A stretch of DNA of 64,000 nucleotides from Mycobacterium attenuatum (lineage in GTDB: Bacteria > Actinomycetota > Actinomycetes > Mycobacteriales > Mycobacteriaceae). Both the position numbers and the translations under genes were made by a program. A model generated the notes under the pieces. It saw only the letters and a list, made by a program, of their open reading frames with translations. It searched no databases and was not told the origin of the DNA. Location: NCBI RefSeq assembly GCF_900566085.1, contig NZ_UPHT01000046.1:1-64000 (forward strand), written 5' to 3'. Below, piece after piece: positions 21,175 through 31,715 of the stretch. Position 1 is the stretch's first letter. The number at the start of each line of letters is the position of its first letter.

Positions 21175-22440
21175 GTGACTTTTCCAATGCTGCCGCCGGA
21201 GATCAACTCTTTACGGATGTTCATCGGTGCGGGTACGGCGCCAATGCTGCAGGCGGCGACCGCATGGGCGGGACTTGCCGAAGAGCTGGGGGCCGCGGCT
21301 CAGTCGTTTGCGTCGGTGACGTCGGGCTTGGCGGGTCAGGCCTGGCAAGGCCCGGCAGCGGCGGCGATGGCGGCCGCGGCAGCTCCGTATGCGGCGTGGC
21401 TGAGTGCAGCCGCGGCACAGTCGGCTGGCGCTGCCGGACAAGCCAGCGCCATGGCCAGCATGTTCGAGGCGGCGCAGGCGGCAACGGTCCTTCCGGGAGC
21501 GGTGGCGGCCAACCGTGATTCATTCGTGCAACTGGTGATGTCGAATTTGTTCGGCCAGAATGCACCGGCGATAGCGATCGCGGAGAGCATCTATGAAGAG
21601 ATGTGGGCGGCGGACGTGTCTGCCATGTCGGGCTACTACTCCGGGGCGGCGGCACTGGCATCGCAGCTGGTGCCGTGGCAGAGCATCCTCAAGGGCCTCC
21701 CGGGTCTGGGCAGCGCCGGCGCCGCGGGCGCCAGCGCCGGCAGTGGCGTCGCAGGTGCGGGCAGCGTCGGCGGCGGCAGCGGGGACGGTGCGAACGTCGG
21801 CGCCGGCAACCTTGGCAATGCAAGCGGCGGCGCGGTCGTCGGGGACACGAACAATGTCGTCAATGCCGACCCCGGCGGCGGCCTGTCGCAGGCCGACCCG
21901 ATGTCCGGCAACGTAGGCCCAGGCAGTGCCGGCAGCGGCCATGTCGGCAGTGCGAGCCTCTTGGCCGGCGGTGCCACCAGCGTAAACGGCGGTGCCGTGG
22001 GGCCCGGGATGATGGGTGTCCCGGTGCCGATCCCGACCACCGGTGGCAATCAGTCGGGGTCTGCTGGCGTGAGCAGTGGTGCAGGAAGCACCGGAAATGC
22101 CGTCGCGCAGACTCGGGCACCCGAAGCAGCGGCCCCGCCGGCGCCCGAAGTCGAGGCCGCGGCCCCCCACATGGGGGTTCTGCCGAATGCGGATCCCGAA
22201 ATTGCCGCGAAGGCGGCCCCGGCCCCCGTAGCGCGGGTAGCGCAATCGACGGGCTCGGGAATTCCCGAATCGGCGTTGCGACCACGGGCCACCGATGCGT
22301 CGCCTCGGTCATCCACCAAAGAGGACCAACAGGCTTCGGAGGCGGAGGATAAGCCGGTTTCGCTACGGCCGGAAGCCGAACCAGGGAAGCTGCGACCTCG
22401 CGCAAAGCAAGACGCGGGGATTCAGATGCGTGGTGGCTGA
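21175..22440 (+). CDS. PPE family protein with glycine-rich and charged C-terminal part
   Basis: 421 residues starting at a GTG preceded by GGAGG. Residues 1-175 are a full PPE domain: PPEINS near the start, the [10 protein letters not shown] motif (WxG) near residue 57 and [23 protein letters not shown] proteins are ESX substrates that pair with PE proteins and reach the cell envelope. Residues 180-300 are rich in Gly, Ser, Ala and Asn without regular MPTR repeats. The last 100 residues are rich in Pro, Arg, Lys and Glu ([23 protein letters not shown]). No PE gene is adjacent. Specific role unknown. Confidence 0.88.
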   Translation: MTFPMLPPEINSLRMFIGAGTAPMLQAATAWAGLAEELGAAAQSFASVTSGLAGQAWQGPAAAAMAAAAAPYAAWLSAAAAQSAGAAGQASAMASMFEAAQAATVLPGAVAANRDSFVQLVMSNLFGQNAPAIAIAESIYEEMWAADVSAMSGYYSGAAALASQLVPWQSILKGLPGLGSAGAAGASAGSGVAGAGSVGGGSGDGANVGAGNLGNASGGAVVGDTNNVVNADPGGGLSQADPMSGNVGPGSAGSGHVGSASLLAGGATSVNGGAVGPGMMGVPVPIPTTGGNQSGSAGVSSGAGSTGNAVAQTRAPEAAAPPAPEVEAAAPHMGVLPNADPEIAAKAAPAPVARVAQSTGSGIPESALRPRATDASPRSSTKEDQQASEAEDKPVSLRPEAEPGKLRPRAKQDAGIQMRGG

Positions 22441-22455
22441 ACGGATTTCGTTCTG

Positions 22456-22989
22456 CTAGGGCGCCTTTACAAAGCAGACCTCGCCCGCAGCGGTCGCCGT
22501 CGCAGCCATTACGCCGAACTTGTTCCAGCGCAGCCCGAATTGGGCTCGGTCGAGCTCGGCTTCGCCTGATATGCGCACCGATCCGTCGCTGAACTCTGTC
22601 ACCGTGACCGGCAGGGTCACCGGGTCCGTAATGCCTTTGATCGTGAAACTGGCCTGCAGGTCGGCGTGTTTGCCCTTGGTCGGGTGCAGCGCGGTAACCA
22701 CAACCCGGATCTGTGGGAAGCGTTCCACGTCGAAGAAGTCAGCGGACAGTAAGTGCTTGTCGCGCAGGCGGATACCGGTGCGTAGCGAGGCGACGTCGAC
22801 CTCGAGGTAACCGGAGACTACGCCGTCGTCAGTCAATTCGCCGCGTGCGGTGAACTTGGTGAATTCGCCTTTGACCGTAAGCAGGCCCCACATGTTTTTG
22901 ATCTTGAAGGTGACTGCCGAGTGATTGGGAACAAGACTCCATGCCCCGACGGCATCGGGATCGCTGAGCAGCGTTTCGAGCGTTGTCAT
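22456..22989 (-). CDS. YceI-like domain protein
   Basis: 177 residues. The YceI lipocalin-like fold is indicated by WSLVPNHSAVTFKIKNMWGLLTVKG at the start (the HSxVxFxVxH-type pattern), VDVASLRTGIRLRDKHLLSADFFDVERFP in the middle, and FTIKGITDPVTLPV. There is no signal peptide, so it is probably cytoplasmic; relatives bind isoprenoid-type lipids, and the ligand here is unknown. GAGG precedes the ATG at 22989. It converges with the PPE gene upstream, with 15 bases between the stops. Confidence 0.85.
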   Translation of the reverse strand: MTTLETLLSDPDAVGAWSLVPNHSAVTFKIKNMWGLLTVKGEFTKFTARGELTDDGVVSGYLEVDVASLRTGIRLRDKHLLSADFFDVERFPQIRVVVTALHPTKGKHADLQASFTIKGITDPVTLPVTVTEFSDGSVRISGEAELDRAQFGLRWNKFGVMAATATAAGEVCFVKAP

Positions 22990-23095
22990 CGTTGTGCCTC
23001 ACTGTATGTCGGGCATGGCGCCCACCCGGTTGTTGTCGGTCCCTGTGTGGTGTACCCGCACCTGCGGCGTCGGTCGCAGAAACCCCGAACTCGGG

Positions 23096-23503
23096 TCACG
23101 CCAGCAAGGGTGTAAGGCCGGCCGGATCGAAATACTCGTCGATCCGGCGTATCAGACCTTCGGTATCCAGCTTGATCACGATGCAAACCCGTATGGCGAT
23201 CGATCGGCCGCCTTGGCCGGCAGCACGTAATACATGCTGTTGGACGAAGCCCCTACCGGACCCGTCATCGAAAACGTGGCGGTCCAGAAGCTCATAGCGG
23301 CGCGCCGTGGTCGCCGAGATGAACCAATCGATAACGCGCAGTGCGCGTGCCTTGTCGTCGTCCTGACGGGCGCCCGCTCGCCACACCGCGATGTCGTCGC
23401 TCCACATGCGGGCAACTGCCGCGCTGTCGCCGCCCTCGATGGCAGTGAACAACCGGTCAGCCAATTCGGCGATGGTCTCGGCGGTCGACGGGGGCATGAG
23501 CAC
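23096..23503 (-). CDS. SnoaL/NTF2-like small protein
   Basis: 135 residues with the cone-shaped NTF2-like fold pattern: an N-terminal helix pair (AETIAELADRLFTAIEGGDSAAVARMWSDD, given here in parts), the central strand region and a C-terminal IRRIDEYFDPAGLTPL, which is the usual ending of SnoaL-like polyketide cyclase/limonene-epoxide-hydrolase relatives. Function unknown; relatives range from isomerases to binding proteins. Translation probably starts at GTG 23503, since AAGGA lies eight bases before it, rather than the ATG six bases downstream. It follows the YceI gene region by 106 bases on the same strand. Confidence 0.75.
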   Translation of the reverse strand: MLMPPSTAETIAELADRLFTAIEGGDSAAVARMWSDDIAVWRAGARQDDDKARALRVIDWFISATTARRYELLDRHVFDDGSGRGFVQQHVLRAAGQGGRSIAIRVCIVIKLDTEGLIRRIDEYFDPAGLTPLLA

Positions 23504-23885
23504 GGTCCTATTCCTTGGTGTCGTGGCGTTGCCGTAGCTCGGTGAGCGACGCCCTAGCGATGCGGACCGGTGTGAGCGGGCGATAACTATGTCAGCAGCG
23601 CTGACCGGGTGCGACCGGTCCGGATCACGTCAAGGCCAGACTGCCAATGCCGCATAGGTCGCGCGTTGTCCTTCACCGTCCGGATTCGACGATACGCACG
23701 GCCTCGGAGGCCGTTGCTGCGACATCTGCGGTACGGACCGGGGTGCCGCCCACATGCCGGCGTTGCCTTCTCGAGCAATTCGCCGGAACCGCTGACAGCC
23801 TGGCAGCGTCGGTGCAACGGTTGCTCAGGCCCGTGGTCACGGACACGTCGGTCGGGGCAGGTCGGCTGAAGAAGGGCAAGAGTGG
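23504..23885. promoter_or_regulatory. Divergent intergenic region before the PPE-MPTR genes
   Basis: About 380 bases between the divergent SnoaL-like gene and the PPE-MPTR gene. Short open frames here show no family signature and codon use is poor. The region must contain the promoter of the PPE pair at 23886-31231; the last bases hold AAGG as a ribosome-binding site. I see no clear promoter hexamers. Confidence 0.35.
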
Positions 23886-25865
23886 ATGAACTTTTCGGTG
23901 TTACCACCGGAGATCAATTCGTTGCGAATTTTTTCCGGAGCCGGTGCGGAATCGATGCTGGCAGCGGCTTCGGCCTGGGATGGACTGGCCGCTGAACTGG
24001 CCGGTGCGGCGTCGTCGTTTTCGTCGGTGACGTCGGGGTTGGTCGGGGATTGCTGGCAGGGCCCGGCCTCGGCGGCAATGGCGGTTGCCGCGGCGCCCTA
24101 CGCTCGATGGCTGAGCGCCGTGGCAGGTCACGCGTCAGGGGCGGCGACCCAGGCTCGCGCCGTGGCCGATGCGTTTGACGCGGCGCGGACGGCCACCGTG
24201 CACCCGTTGATGGTGGCGATCAACCGTAATCGGTTCGTGCAGCTGGTGGTATCGAATGTGCTCGGCTTGAATGCGCCGGCGATTGCCTCGGCCGAGGCCC
24301 AATACGAGCAGATGTGGGCACAGGACGTGGTCGCGATGCTGAGCTATCACGCTGACGCGTCGGCCGCGGCGGCCGCGCTGACACCGTGGCATCCTGCGCT
24401 GCAAGGCATTTCCGGCCTCTCGGGTTTGCCCAGCCCCGTAGACGTGTCGGCGTCCTGGATCCGGCCGGCGGCGTCCGCCGTATCGGGCGGTTCGAGTGCG
24501 GCGGCCGGCACCAACATCTCGCTGCCAAACCTGGGTTTCGGCAATACCGGCAGTGGAAACTTCGGCTCCGGTAATACCGGCGATTTGAACGTGGGCAGCG
24601 GCAACAACGGCAACGTCAACCTGGGCAGCGGAAACAACGGCAACGTCAATAATGGCAGCGGCAACCACGGCAACGTCAACCTTGGCAGTGGCAATGTCGG
24701 CAGCCTCAACATCGGCAGCGGTAACGCCGGCAACAACAACCTGGGCAGCGGAAACAACGGGAACGCGAACCTTGGCTTCGGGAATGTCGGCGGCAATAAC
24801 TTCGGCAGTGGAAATATCGGTGGCGGCAACCTCGGTTTCGGGAACGGCGGTAGCAATAACTTTGGCAGCGGAAACATTGGCAGCGGGAACCTTGGTAGCG
24901 GGAACAGCGGCGATCTCAACGTGGGCTTCGCTAACACTGGCAGCTACAATATCGGCTTTGCGAACACTGGAAACAATAATATCGGCATCGGGCTCACCGG
25001 CAACAATCAAATTGGATTCGGCGGCCTGAACTCCGGCACCGGAAACGTCGGCTTGTTCAATTCGGGCAACGGCAACCACGGCATCTTCAACTCGGGAAGC
25101 GCTAACTTGGGTTGGCTGAACGCGGGAGTGGGAAACTGGGGTGCTTGGAACTCCGGCGCGGGCAGTACCGGCTTTGGCAACTCAGGTACCACGAGCACCG
25201 GCTGGTGGAATTCCGGTTCATACGATACCGGCCTCGGTAACGCCGGCTCCAGCAATGTCGGTTCCTTTAATGCCGGCAGTCATAACACCGGCTGGTTCAA
25301 CTCGGGGCCCGGCGGCACGGGCGATTACAATTCGGGCGACAGCAACTTTGGGAGCTTCAACGCCGGCGACGTGAATACCGGAGCCTTCAATGGAGGCTCA
25401 GTGAACACCGGATTGTGGAACTCGGGCCATACCAACACCGGTGCTTTCAACTCCGGGAGCTTGAATACCGGCTTCGGCAGTTCCATCATTCAGCCGATGG
25501 CTAACTCCGGGTTTGGGAATACCGGCACAGGCAATTCGGGCTTCAACAATTTCGGTGACAACAACTCGGGTTACGGCAACGCCGGTGTGACCGGTGGTCC
25601 AGGCCAAAGCAATTCCGGTATCGGGAACCAAGGGGCGCAGCACTCCGGCATTGGGAACACCGGATCCAACAACGATTCAGGCTTCGGAAATACTGGCTTT
25701 TACAATGTCGGCTTCTCCAACACCGGAGACAATAATTCCGGTTTCGCAAACCTCAACAACATTGTCGGCGGATTCAACTCGGGCGCTGGAAACGTCGGCA
25801 ACAGCGACTCCGGTGGCTTCAATATCGGTACCGGTTGGGCCGGCTTTTTCGGCGGCAACTTCTGA
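23886..25865 (+). CDS. PPE-MPTR family protein
   Basis: 659 residues. Residues 1-180 are a PPE domain ([46 protein letters not shown]). From about residue 212 to the end the protein is made of pentapeptides of the MPTR type: runs of [18 protein letters not shown], then FNSGxxNTG and WNSG. This is the pentapeptide-repeat-like solenoid of the MPTR subfamily. These proteins are exported by ESX-5 and are surface associated; the exact task of this one is unknown. Only 35 bases separate it from the next PPE gene, which makes a two-gene operon likely. No PE partner is adjacent. Confidence 0.93.
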   Translation: MNFSVLPPEINSLRIFSGAGAESMLAAASAWDGLAAELAGAASSFSSVTSGLVGDCWQGPASAAMAVAAAPYARWLSAVAGHASGAATQARAVADAFDAARTATVHPLMVAINRNRFVQLVVSNVLGLNAPAIASAEAQYEQMWAQDVVAMLSYHADASAAAAALTPWHPALQGISGLSGLPSPVDVSASWIRPAASAVSGGSSAAAGTNISLPNLGFGNTGSGNFGSGNTGDLNVGSGNNGNVNLGSGNNGNVNNGSGNHGNVNLGSGNVGSLNIGSGNAGNNNLGSGNNGNANLGFGNVGGNNFGSGNIGGGNLGFGNGGSNNFGSGNIGSGNLGSGNSGDLNVGFANTGSYNIGFANTGNNNIGIGLTGNNQIGFGGLNSGTGNVGLFNSGNGNHGIFNSGSANLGWLNAGVGNWGAWNSGAGSTGFGNSGTTSTGWWNSGSYDTGLGNAGSSNVGSFNAGSHNTGWFNSGPGGTGDYNSGDSNFGSFNAGDVNTGAFNGGSVNTGLWNSGHTNTGAFNSGSLNTGFGSSIIQPMANSGFGNTGTGNSGFNNFGDNNSGYGNAGVTGGPGQSNSGIGNQGAQHSGIGNTGSNNDSGFGNTGFYNVGFSNTGDNNSGFANLNNIVGGFNSGAGNVGNSDSGGFNIGTGWAGFFGGNF

Positions 25866-25900
25866 AGTCGAGTAGGGCAGCTCGGAGAGGATAGAGTGCA

Positions 25901-28900
25901 ATGAACTTTTCGGTTTTGCCCCCAGAGATCAACTCGGCGCAGATCTATGCCGGCCCTGGATCAGCGCCGATGCTGGCGACTGCGGCCTCGTGGCAGCGGC
26001 TGGCCGACGAATTATCCTCGGCAGCAGCGTCATTCGAGTCGGTGACCTCGGCGTTGGTCGGCGATTCTTGGCAGGGCTGGGCGGCGACGGCGATGGCGAG
26101 TGCCGCCGCCCCGTACGCGAGCTGGCTGAATGTCGCCGCCGCCGGGGCGCAGAGCGCGTCCATGCAAGCCGGTGCGGCGGCGACGGTGTTCGAGGACGCG
26201 CTCGGGGCCACTGTGCATCCGGCGGTCGTGGCGATCAACCGGAATCAGCTCGTCCGGCTCGCCCTGTCGAATCTGTTAGGTTTGAACGCTCCGGCGATCG
26301 CAGCCACCGAGGCGCACTACGAGCAGATGTGGGCGCAGGATGTGGCAGCCATGTCGGGCTACCACGCTGGGGTTTCAATGGTGGCCGCTCAGCTCACGCC
26401 GTGGCAGGGGGCGCTGCAAACTCTTCAGGGCAGTGCGAACGGAACCATCGCGGCCGTTAGCAGGGCCAGCACGGCTGAATTCCTGAATCCGGTGAACCTC
26501 AGTGTGTCGTTCAGTGGTCTGCAACTTGTGCAGCTCGGCACCGCGCATGCTGACTCGACTTTGGGTGGCCTGGCGGTCGCCCTGGGTCCCAATAGTTCGG
26601 CCAGCGCTACCGGATTGCTGGACGGGGCCTGGTCTTTGGGCAGCGCGACTGGCGCCAGCAGTAGCGGCTTTTTCAATGCGGCGTTAGCTGTCGGCGACAC
26701 CAGCACCGCTCAGGCCGGCGGGTTGCTGACCGCAGCTTCGGTTTTAGGTAGCGGCAGTAGTGCCGCAACCGGTGGTTATGTGAATTTCGCTGGGGTTGTC
26801 GGTGGTGGCAATCGGGTTGGTGTGGTGGACGGTGTTGGTAGCGGTGGGTGGGTGTTGGGTAATGACAACGTGGTTGATGTGGGTGGTGTGCTTTCCGGTG
26901 CGTTGACTCTTGGTAGCGCTAACAGCATGGGTGCTGGTGGTTATGTGAATTTCGCTGGGGTTGTCGGTGGTGGCAATCAGGTTGGTGTGGTGGACGGTGT
27001 TGGTAGCGGTGGGTGGGTGTTGGGTAATGACAACGTGGTTGATGTGGGTGGTGTGCTTTCCGGTGCGTTGACTCTTGGTAGCGCTAACAGCACGGGTACT
27101 GGTGGTTATGTGACATTTGCCGGAATTCTGGGCAATAACAACCAGGCCGGTGTGGTTGACGGCATCGCTAACGGTGCTTGGGTGTTCGGTAACCACAACG
27201 CAGCCCACGCCGGGGGCGGGTACTTCAACGCCGCAACAGTGCTCGGCAACAACAACAGTATGGTCGGAGTCGGAGCCAACGGAACTGGTTCCGTCGCGCG
27301 GACCAATATCGCGAGCTTTGCCACCGTCGTGGGGAACAACAACAGCACGGTTACCGTGGGCGCCAATGGCAACGACGCTGTCGCGAACACGAACATCGGA
27401 ACCTTCGCCACTGTCCTCGGCAGTAACAACAGCGCAGTTACCGCGGGGGTCAATGGAAACGGTGCAGTCGCGAACACCAACGTTGGAACCATGGCTACTG
27501 TGCTTGGAAACAACAACAGCGGTGTTCAGGCCAGCGTCGCCGGCCAAACCAATGTCGCCACCGCCGCGACGGTGTTTGGCGACAACAACGTCGGCGTGCT
27601 AGTCGGTTCCGACGGCAACCTCAATATCGCAACGCTCGGCAACGTGATCGGCGACGCCAACAGCGGAGTCGCGGCCGGCGCCGACGGTGACACCAACGTC
27701 GCCACCTTCGCGACCGTTGTCGGCAACGGCAACCATGGGGCCGGCGCCGATGCTGTCGGCCGCCTCAACGTCGCCACTTTCGGCACTGTTATCGGCGGCG
27801 GCAATGAGGTCGCGGCGGGCGCCAACGGCGACACCAACATCGCCACCTTCGCCAGTGCCGTCGGCAACGGCAATCATGACGTAACCGCTGCCAGCGCAGG
27901 CCATCTCAATATCGCCACCTTCGGTACTGCCGTGTTCAACGGCAATCATGAGATCGGTGCCAGCGCTAGCGGTGACACCAATATCGCCACCTTTGCCACC
28001 GTGGCAGGCAACGCCAACGGTGATATCACCGCCGCGGCCGTCGGCCGTACGAATATCGCTACCTTCGCTACCAGCACCGGCCTGATAAGCGTCGGGAACG
28101 ACGGCGTCAGGGCCGCGGCTGACGGTGACTTCAACATCGCCACCTTTGCCAACAACATCAGTATCATCGGCAATGGCAACCAGAACATCGAAGCCAGCGC
28201 CAGTGGTACCGGCAATATCGCCACTTTTGCAACGGCATTCGGCAACGCGAACGATGGTGTCACCGCCGGCACTGACGGACAGGGCAACATCGCGACATCT
28301 GCAACCGTCTTTGGAAATGCCAACATGGGCGTGGCGTCCAGCGCTGCGGGCACCGCAAATATCGCCACTTTTGCCACCAATGCCGGTCTAATCGGGAACG
28401 CTAACAACGGGATCGAAGCCAGCGCTAACGGCACCGGCAACATCGCCACGTTTGCCACCAACGTCGGATTCGTCGGCAACGCGAACGACGCCGTCAAAGC
28501 CAATGCCACCGGTGGCGGTAACATCGCCACCTTCGCCAGCGTCGTTGGCAGCGGCAACCAACAGGTGGAAGCCAGCGCAATCGGGAACAACAACATTGCC
28601 ACGTTGGCCGGGGTTTTTGGCAACGGCAATGATGGGGTCGAAGCCACAGCAAGCGGCAACGCCAATATCGCTACGATGGCCACCTCGCTCACTCTCTTTG
28701 GCGAGGGCGACAATTCGGTTGCGGCCAGCGCCAACGGCCAAGGCAATATCGCGACGGTCGGCACCGCCGCTACCATCTTCGGCACTGCCGGCAACGTGGT
28801 CGAAGCCGGTGCCAACGGTGGGGGTAACATTGCCACCTTTGCCAGCGCTTTCGGCGACAGCAATGGTGCCACTGCAAGCGCCATGGGCGACAACAACATC

Positions 28901-31231
28901 GTCACCTTTGCTACCGCGGTGGGTAACGACAACGGTGCGGTTCTGGCCAGCGCAACCGATCGCGCCAATATCGCCACATTCGCCACCGCGGTCGGCAATA
29001 GCAATGCACCCACCGCGCAGGCCGTGGGAGACGGTAACATCGCGACTCTCGCGACCGTGGTCGGCGACCACAACGGCGGGGTGCTGGCCAGTGCTAACGG
29101 CACCGGCAATTACGCCACGGCAGCCACCGCGGTCGGCAATGCCAACACCGCGGTCGAAGCCACGACCGACGGGGTGGGCAATATCGTCACCTTCGGCACC
29201 GCGGTCGGCGATGCGAATGCGCTTGCGGCCGAGGCCAACGGCACGACCAATATCGGGACCCTTGCGACCGTAATCGGTGACCAGAACAGCGGGGTGCTGG
29301 CCAGTTCCAACGGCATTGCCAATTACGCCACCCTCGCCACCGTCGTCGGAAATGGAAATACTGGCGCCGCCGCAACCTCCAATGGCGACACCAATATTGC
29401 CACCGTTGGGACGGTTGTCGGCGACAGCAACGCGGTGGCGGCCGACGCGGCCGGCCACACAAACATCGCCACTCTGGGCACCGCGGTGGGCGATGGAAAC
29501 AACGGAATCGCAGCGACTTCCGATGGCAGACGCAATATTGCAACCGCCGCCACCGCGGTTTTCGGTGACAACCATGGGATTATGGCCTCCGCCGCTGGTG
29601 CCACGAACATTGCGACTGCGGCTACGGTGGTGGGGGATCGTAATGCTGCGGTGTTGGCCAGTGCGCAGGGGGTGCGCAATATTGCCACGGCGGCCACGGT
29701 GGTGGGTAATGACAATGTGATTGATGCTGCGAGCGCTATCGCGTTGGGGCAGAGCAATGTTGGTACGGCGGCCACGGTGGTTGGTGATGGCAACAGTGGG
29801 GTGGCGGCTAGTGCGGATGGTCGTATCAATGTGGCCACGGCGGCCACGGTGGTCGGTGATGGCAATAGTGGAGTTACGGCCAGTGCTGCTGGCGGTGTCA
29901 ATGTGGTGACGGCGGCGACCGCGGTTTTTGATGGGAATCGGGCGATTTCGTCGACTGCTGTCGGGGATACGAACATTGCGACGGCGGCCACGGTGGTGGG
30001 TAACGCCAACGATGGGGTGGCGGCCAGCGCTGATGGCGGCCTCAACATTGCGACGGCGGCGACGGTGGTGGGTGCCGATAATGGTGGGGTGGTGGCGGGG
30101 TCGAGTGGTGATACGAACATTGCGACTGCGGCTACGGTGGTGGGGGATCGTAATGCTGCGGTGTTGGCCAGTGCGCAGGGGGTGCGCAATATCGCGACGG
30201 CGGCCACGGTGGTGGGTAATGACAATGTGATTGATGCTGCGAGCGCTATCGCGTTGGGGCAGAGCAATGTTGGTACGGCGGCCACGGTGGTTGGTGATGG
30301 CAACAGTGGGGTGGCGGCTAGTGCGGATGGTCGTATCAATGTGGCCACGGCGGCCACGGTGGTCGGTGATGGCAATAGTGGAGTTACGGCCAGTGCTGCT
30401 GGCGGTGTCAATGTGGTGACGGCGGCGACCGCGGTTTTTGATGGGAATCGGGCGATTTCGTCGACTGCTGTCGGGGATACGAACATTGCGACGGCGGCCA
30501 CGGTGGTGGGTAACGCCAACGATGGGGTGGCGGCCAGCGCTGATGGCGGCCTCAACATTGCGACGGCGGCCACGGTGGTCGGTGATGGCAATAGTGGAGT
30601 TACGGCCAGTGCTGCTGGCGGTGTCAATGTGGTGACGGCGGCGACCGCGGTTTTTGATGGGAATCAGGCGATTTCGTCGACTGCTGTCGGGGATACGAAC
30701 ATTGCGACGGCGTCCACGGTGGTGGGCAACGCCAACAATGGGGTGGCGGCCGGTGCGGATGGCAGCCTCAACATCGCGACGGCGGCCACGGTGGTGGGTG
30801 CCGACAATGGTGCCGTTGCTGCTAGCGCCGTCGGCGACAACGACTTCGTCACCGCTGCTACCGTCGTGGGCCGCGGCAACAACGGGGTCGCAGCCGCCGC
30901 CGTAGGCGGCAACTTCGCCAATGCCGCCGTGGTCGTCGGCGGCGACAACACCGACGTCCATGCGCAAAGAGGCCACTTCAACGCCGCGGTCGTCGTAGGA
31001 AACGACAGCACCGCCTTCGCGGGGGGCGAAACAGGCGACGAAGGCAATCGCGACCTGGCGATCGTCGTCGCCAACAACGCCCAGGCTCGAGCATTCAATG
31101 GCAACAACGACATCGCAATCGCCAGGGCAGACGGCGCATCGGCGATCGCAGGTCCCGGCGACAACATCGTGGACATCCAGCCGCCGTTGTTCTCATTACT
31201 AGTGGCGGGCTTGCGTGGATTATTCTCCTAA
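25901..31231 (+). CDS. Giant PPE protein with about fifty 24-residue Asn/Ala/Thr repeats
   Basis: 1776 residues. The first 180 are a normal PPE domain ([46 protein letters not shown]). Residues 290-400 hold two 55-residue near-identical repeats plus a partial third. From about residue 468 to 1670 there are roughly 49 units, mostly 24 residues long, each reading NIATxATxVG, then [ND]xN, then GVxAxAxG with a variable link. This is not the MPTR pattern (NxGxxN) nor PGRS (GGxGG). Regular N/G turns with alternating small and beta-branched residues suggest a beta-solenoid. The end ([12 protein letters not shown]) is hydrophobic. GGAGAGGAT precedes the ATG. It is probably cotranscribed with the MPTR gene before it, and probably exported like other PPE proteins. 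Confidence 0.9.
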   Translation: MNFSVLPPEINSAQIYAGPGSAPMLATAASWQRLADELSSAAASFESVTSALVGDSWQGWAATAMASAAAPYASWLNVAAAGAQSASMQAGAAATVFEDALGATVHPAVVAINRNQLVRLALSNLLGLNAPAIAATEAHYEQMWAQDVAAMSGYHAGVSMVAAQLTPWQGALQTLQGSANGTIAAVSRASTAEFLNPVNLSVSFSGLQLVQLGTAHADSTLGGLAVALGPNSSASATGLLDGAWSLGSATGASSSGFFNAALAVGDTSTAQAGGLLTAASVLGSGSSAATGGYVNFAGVVGGGNRVGVVDGVGSGGWVLGNDNVVDVGGVLSGALTLGSANSMGAGGYVNFAGVVGGGNQVGVVDGVGSGGWVLGNDNVVDVGGVLSGALTLGSANSTGTGGYVTFAGILGNNNQAGVVDGIANGAWVFGNHNAAHAGGGYFNAATVLGNNNSMVGVGANGTGSVARTNIASFATVVGNNNSTVTVGANGNDAVANTNIGTFATVLGSNNSAVTAGVNGNGAVANTNVGTMATVLGNNNSGVQASVAGQTNVATAATVFGDNNVGVLVGSDGNLNIATLGNVIGDANSGVAAGADGDTNVATFATVVGNGNHGAGADAVGRLNVATFGTVIGGGNEVAAGANGDTNIATFASAVGNGNHDVTAASAGHLNIATFGTAVFNGNHEIGASASGDTNIATFATVAGNANGDITAAAVGRTNIATFATSTGLISVGNDGVRAAADGDFNIATFANNISIIGNGNQNIEASASGTGNIATFATAFGNANDGVTAGTDGQGNIATSATVFGNANMGVASSAAGTANIATFATNAGLIGNANNGIEASANGTGNIATFATNVGFVGNANDAVKANATGGGNIATFASVVGSGNQQVEASAIGNNNIATLAGVFGNGNDGVEATASGNANIATMATSLTLFGEGDNSVAASANGQGNIATVGTAATIFGTAGNVVEAGANGGGNIATFASAFGDSNGATASAMGDNNIVTFATAVGNDNGAVLASATDRANIATFATAVGNSNAPTAQAVGDGNIATLATVVGDHNGGVLASANGTGNYATAATAVGNANTAVEATTDGVGNIVTFGTAVGDANALAAEANGTTNIGTLATVIGDQNSGVLASSNGIANYATLATVVGNGNTGAAATSNGDTNIATVGTVVGDSNAVAADAAGHTNIATLGTAVGDGNNGIAATSDGRRNIATAATAVFGDNHGIMASAAGATNIATAATVVGDRNAAVLASAQGVRNIATAATVVGNDNVIDAASAIALGQSNVGTAATVVGDGNSGVAASADGRINVATAATVVGDGNSGVTASAAGGVNVVTAATAVFDGNRAISSTAVGDTNIATAATVVGNANDGVAASADGGLNIATAATVVGADNGGVVAGSSGDTNIATAATVVGDRNAAVLASAQGVRNIATAATVVGNDNVIDAASAIALGQSNVGTAATVVGDGNSGVAASADGRINVATAATVVGDGNSGVTASAAGGVNVVTAATAVFDGNRAISSTAVGDTNIATAATVVGNANDGVAASADGGLNIATAATVVGDGNSGVTASAAGGVNVVTAATAVFDGNQAISSTAVGDTNIATASTVVGNANNGVAAGADGSLNIATAATVVGADNGAVAASAVGDNDFVTAATVVGRGNNGVAAAAVGGNFANAAVVVGGDNTDVHAQRGHFNAAVVVGNDSTAFAGGETGDEGNRDLAIVVANNAQARAFNGNNDIAIARADGASAIAGPGDNIVDIQPPLFSLLVAGLRGLFS
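26771..27100 (+). repeat. Two tandem 165-bp in-frame repeats
   Basis: Copies at 26771-26935 and 26936-27100 differ at only a few bases (for example caatcg/caatca, agcatggg/agcacggg) and encode 55 residues beginning [15 protein letters not shown] third, diverged copy starts at 27101. The DNA is unusually rich in G and T on the coding strand. Confidence 0.9.
27302..30910 (+). repeat. Array of about 49 degenerate 72-bp (24-residue) coding repeats
   Basis: The protein repeats are 23-28 residues, 24 in most, and show N at position 2, A-T at positions 4-5, G near position 10 and N near position 13. At DNA level early units are diverged and C-ending in codon use, while late units (from about 29590) are near-identical and rich in GGTG/GGCC blocks, so the array has expanded recently at its 3' end. 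Confidence 0.9.
29603..30570 (+). repeat. Tandem 510-bp duplication inside the PPE repeat array
   Basis: The block beginning acgaacattgcgactgcg at 29603 occurs again at 30113. Over 458 bases (29603-30060 against 30113-30570) I find only two differences, near 29682/30192. The period of 510 bases equals seven repeat units, one of which has 26 residues. A further block at about 30560-30760 repeats DNA 216 bases upstream (three units), also nearly identical. Confidence 0.92.
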
Positions 31232-31239
31232 GCCATCTC

Positions 31240-31257
31240 GACCGGTGCACGCCGGTC
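31240..31257 (+). terminator. Possible terminator hairpin after the giant PPE gene
   Basis: Nine bases after the stop codon a perfect six-base stem GACCGG/CCGGTC encloses a six-base loop. No U-tract follows, which is common for mycobacterial terminators. It lies between convergent genes and could serve the PPE transcript. Confidence 0.4.
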
Positions 31258-31376
31258 GCACCGGCCGGCGGTGGAGCGAAGCGGCGAAACGCACGCGGGT
31301 GAGCATCGAGCGCCCACCCGGGCGGTCAATCCAGTCCACCGGGCGGCGACAACGCAATCGGCACCGCCGACGCCGC

Positions 31377-31715
31377 CTATTCGCTGTCGTATCCGGGATG
31401 AGCGACCGCCAGACGATGACGTACCAGTGTGTGCAGGCAGGCCATGACTTCCTCGTCGCGGCCGTCCAGTTCACCGGCCCGGATCGCAGCGGCAAGGGCG
31501 GCCTCGTCGGCGAAACCAAGGTCGGCCAGCGCGGTCCGGACTTCGGCATCACCGGAACTCAGCAATTCACGCTCGACCATGCGCAGGGCGTTGGCGGCAA
31601 CGCGGGCATGGAAGTTGACCTGCCCGCTGGTCGCCTCCCGCACGTCCCCTTCCAGGAAGTCGGCGACGGCGGCCACGAGCTCGGCAGCGGTGGGCCGGCC
31701 GTGAAGCCCGGTCAT
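31377..31715 (-). CDS. Small DUF6285-like protein, probable partner of the APH-type kinase
   Basis: 112 residues from the ATG at 31715, overlapping the stop of the kinase gene by ATGA. It is helical, with GRPTAAELVAAVADFLEGDV near the start, FHARVAANALRMVEREL in the middle and VMACLHTLVRHRLAVAHPGY at the end; this is the pattern I associate with DUF6285 proteins found beside APH-family kinases. In Pseudomonas putida levulinate catabolism a small protein of similar size (LvaB) is needed for activity of the APH-like kinase LvaA. The same partnership is inferred here from size, order and overlap. Last gene of the 38928-31377 operon. Confidence 0.7.
   Translation of the reverse strand: MTGLHGRPTAAELVAAVADFLEGDVREATSGQVNFHARVAANALRMVERELLSSGDAEVRTALADLGFADEAALAAAIRAGELDGRDEEVMACLHTLVRHRLAVAHPGYDSE

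Noticed and set aside
27302..30910. Regular repeats resembling a CRISPR-like or minisatellite array
   Set aside because: Unit length is a multiple of three, the frame is open throughout and the repeats are diverged at DNA level while conserved in protein, so they are coding repeats.
28388..30976. Very long open frame (over 800 codons) antisense to the giant PPE gene
   Set aside because: It mirrors the repeat periodicity, is rich in His and Arg (translated reverse of GGC/GTG repeats), has no family signature and lies fully within a PPE gene with clear start and domain.
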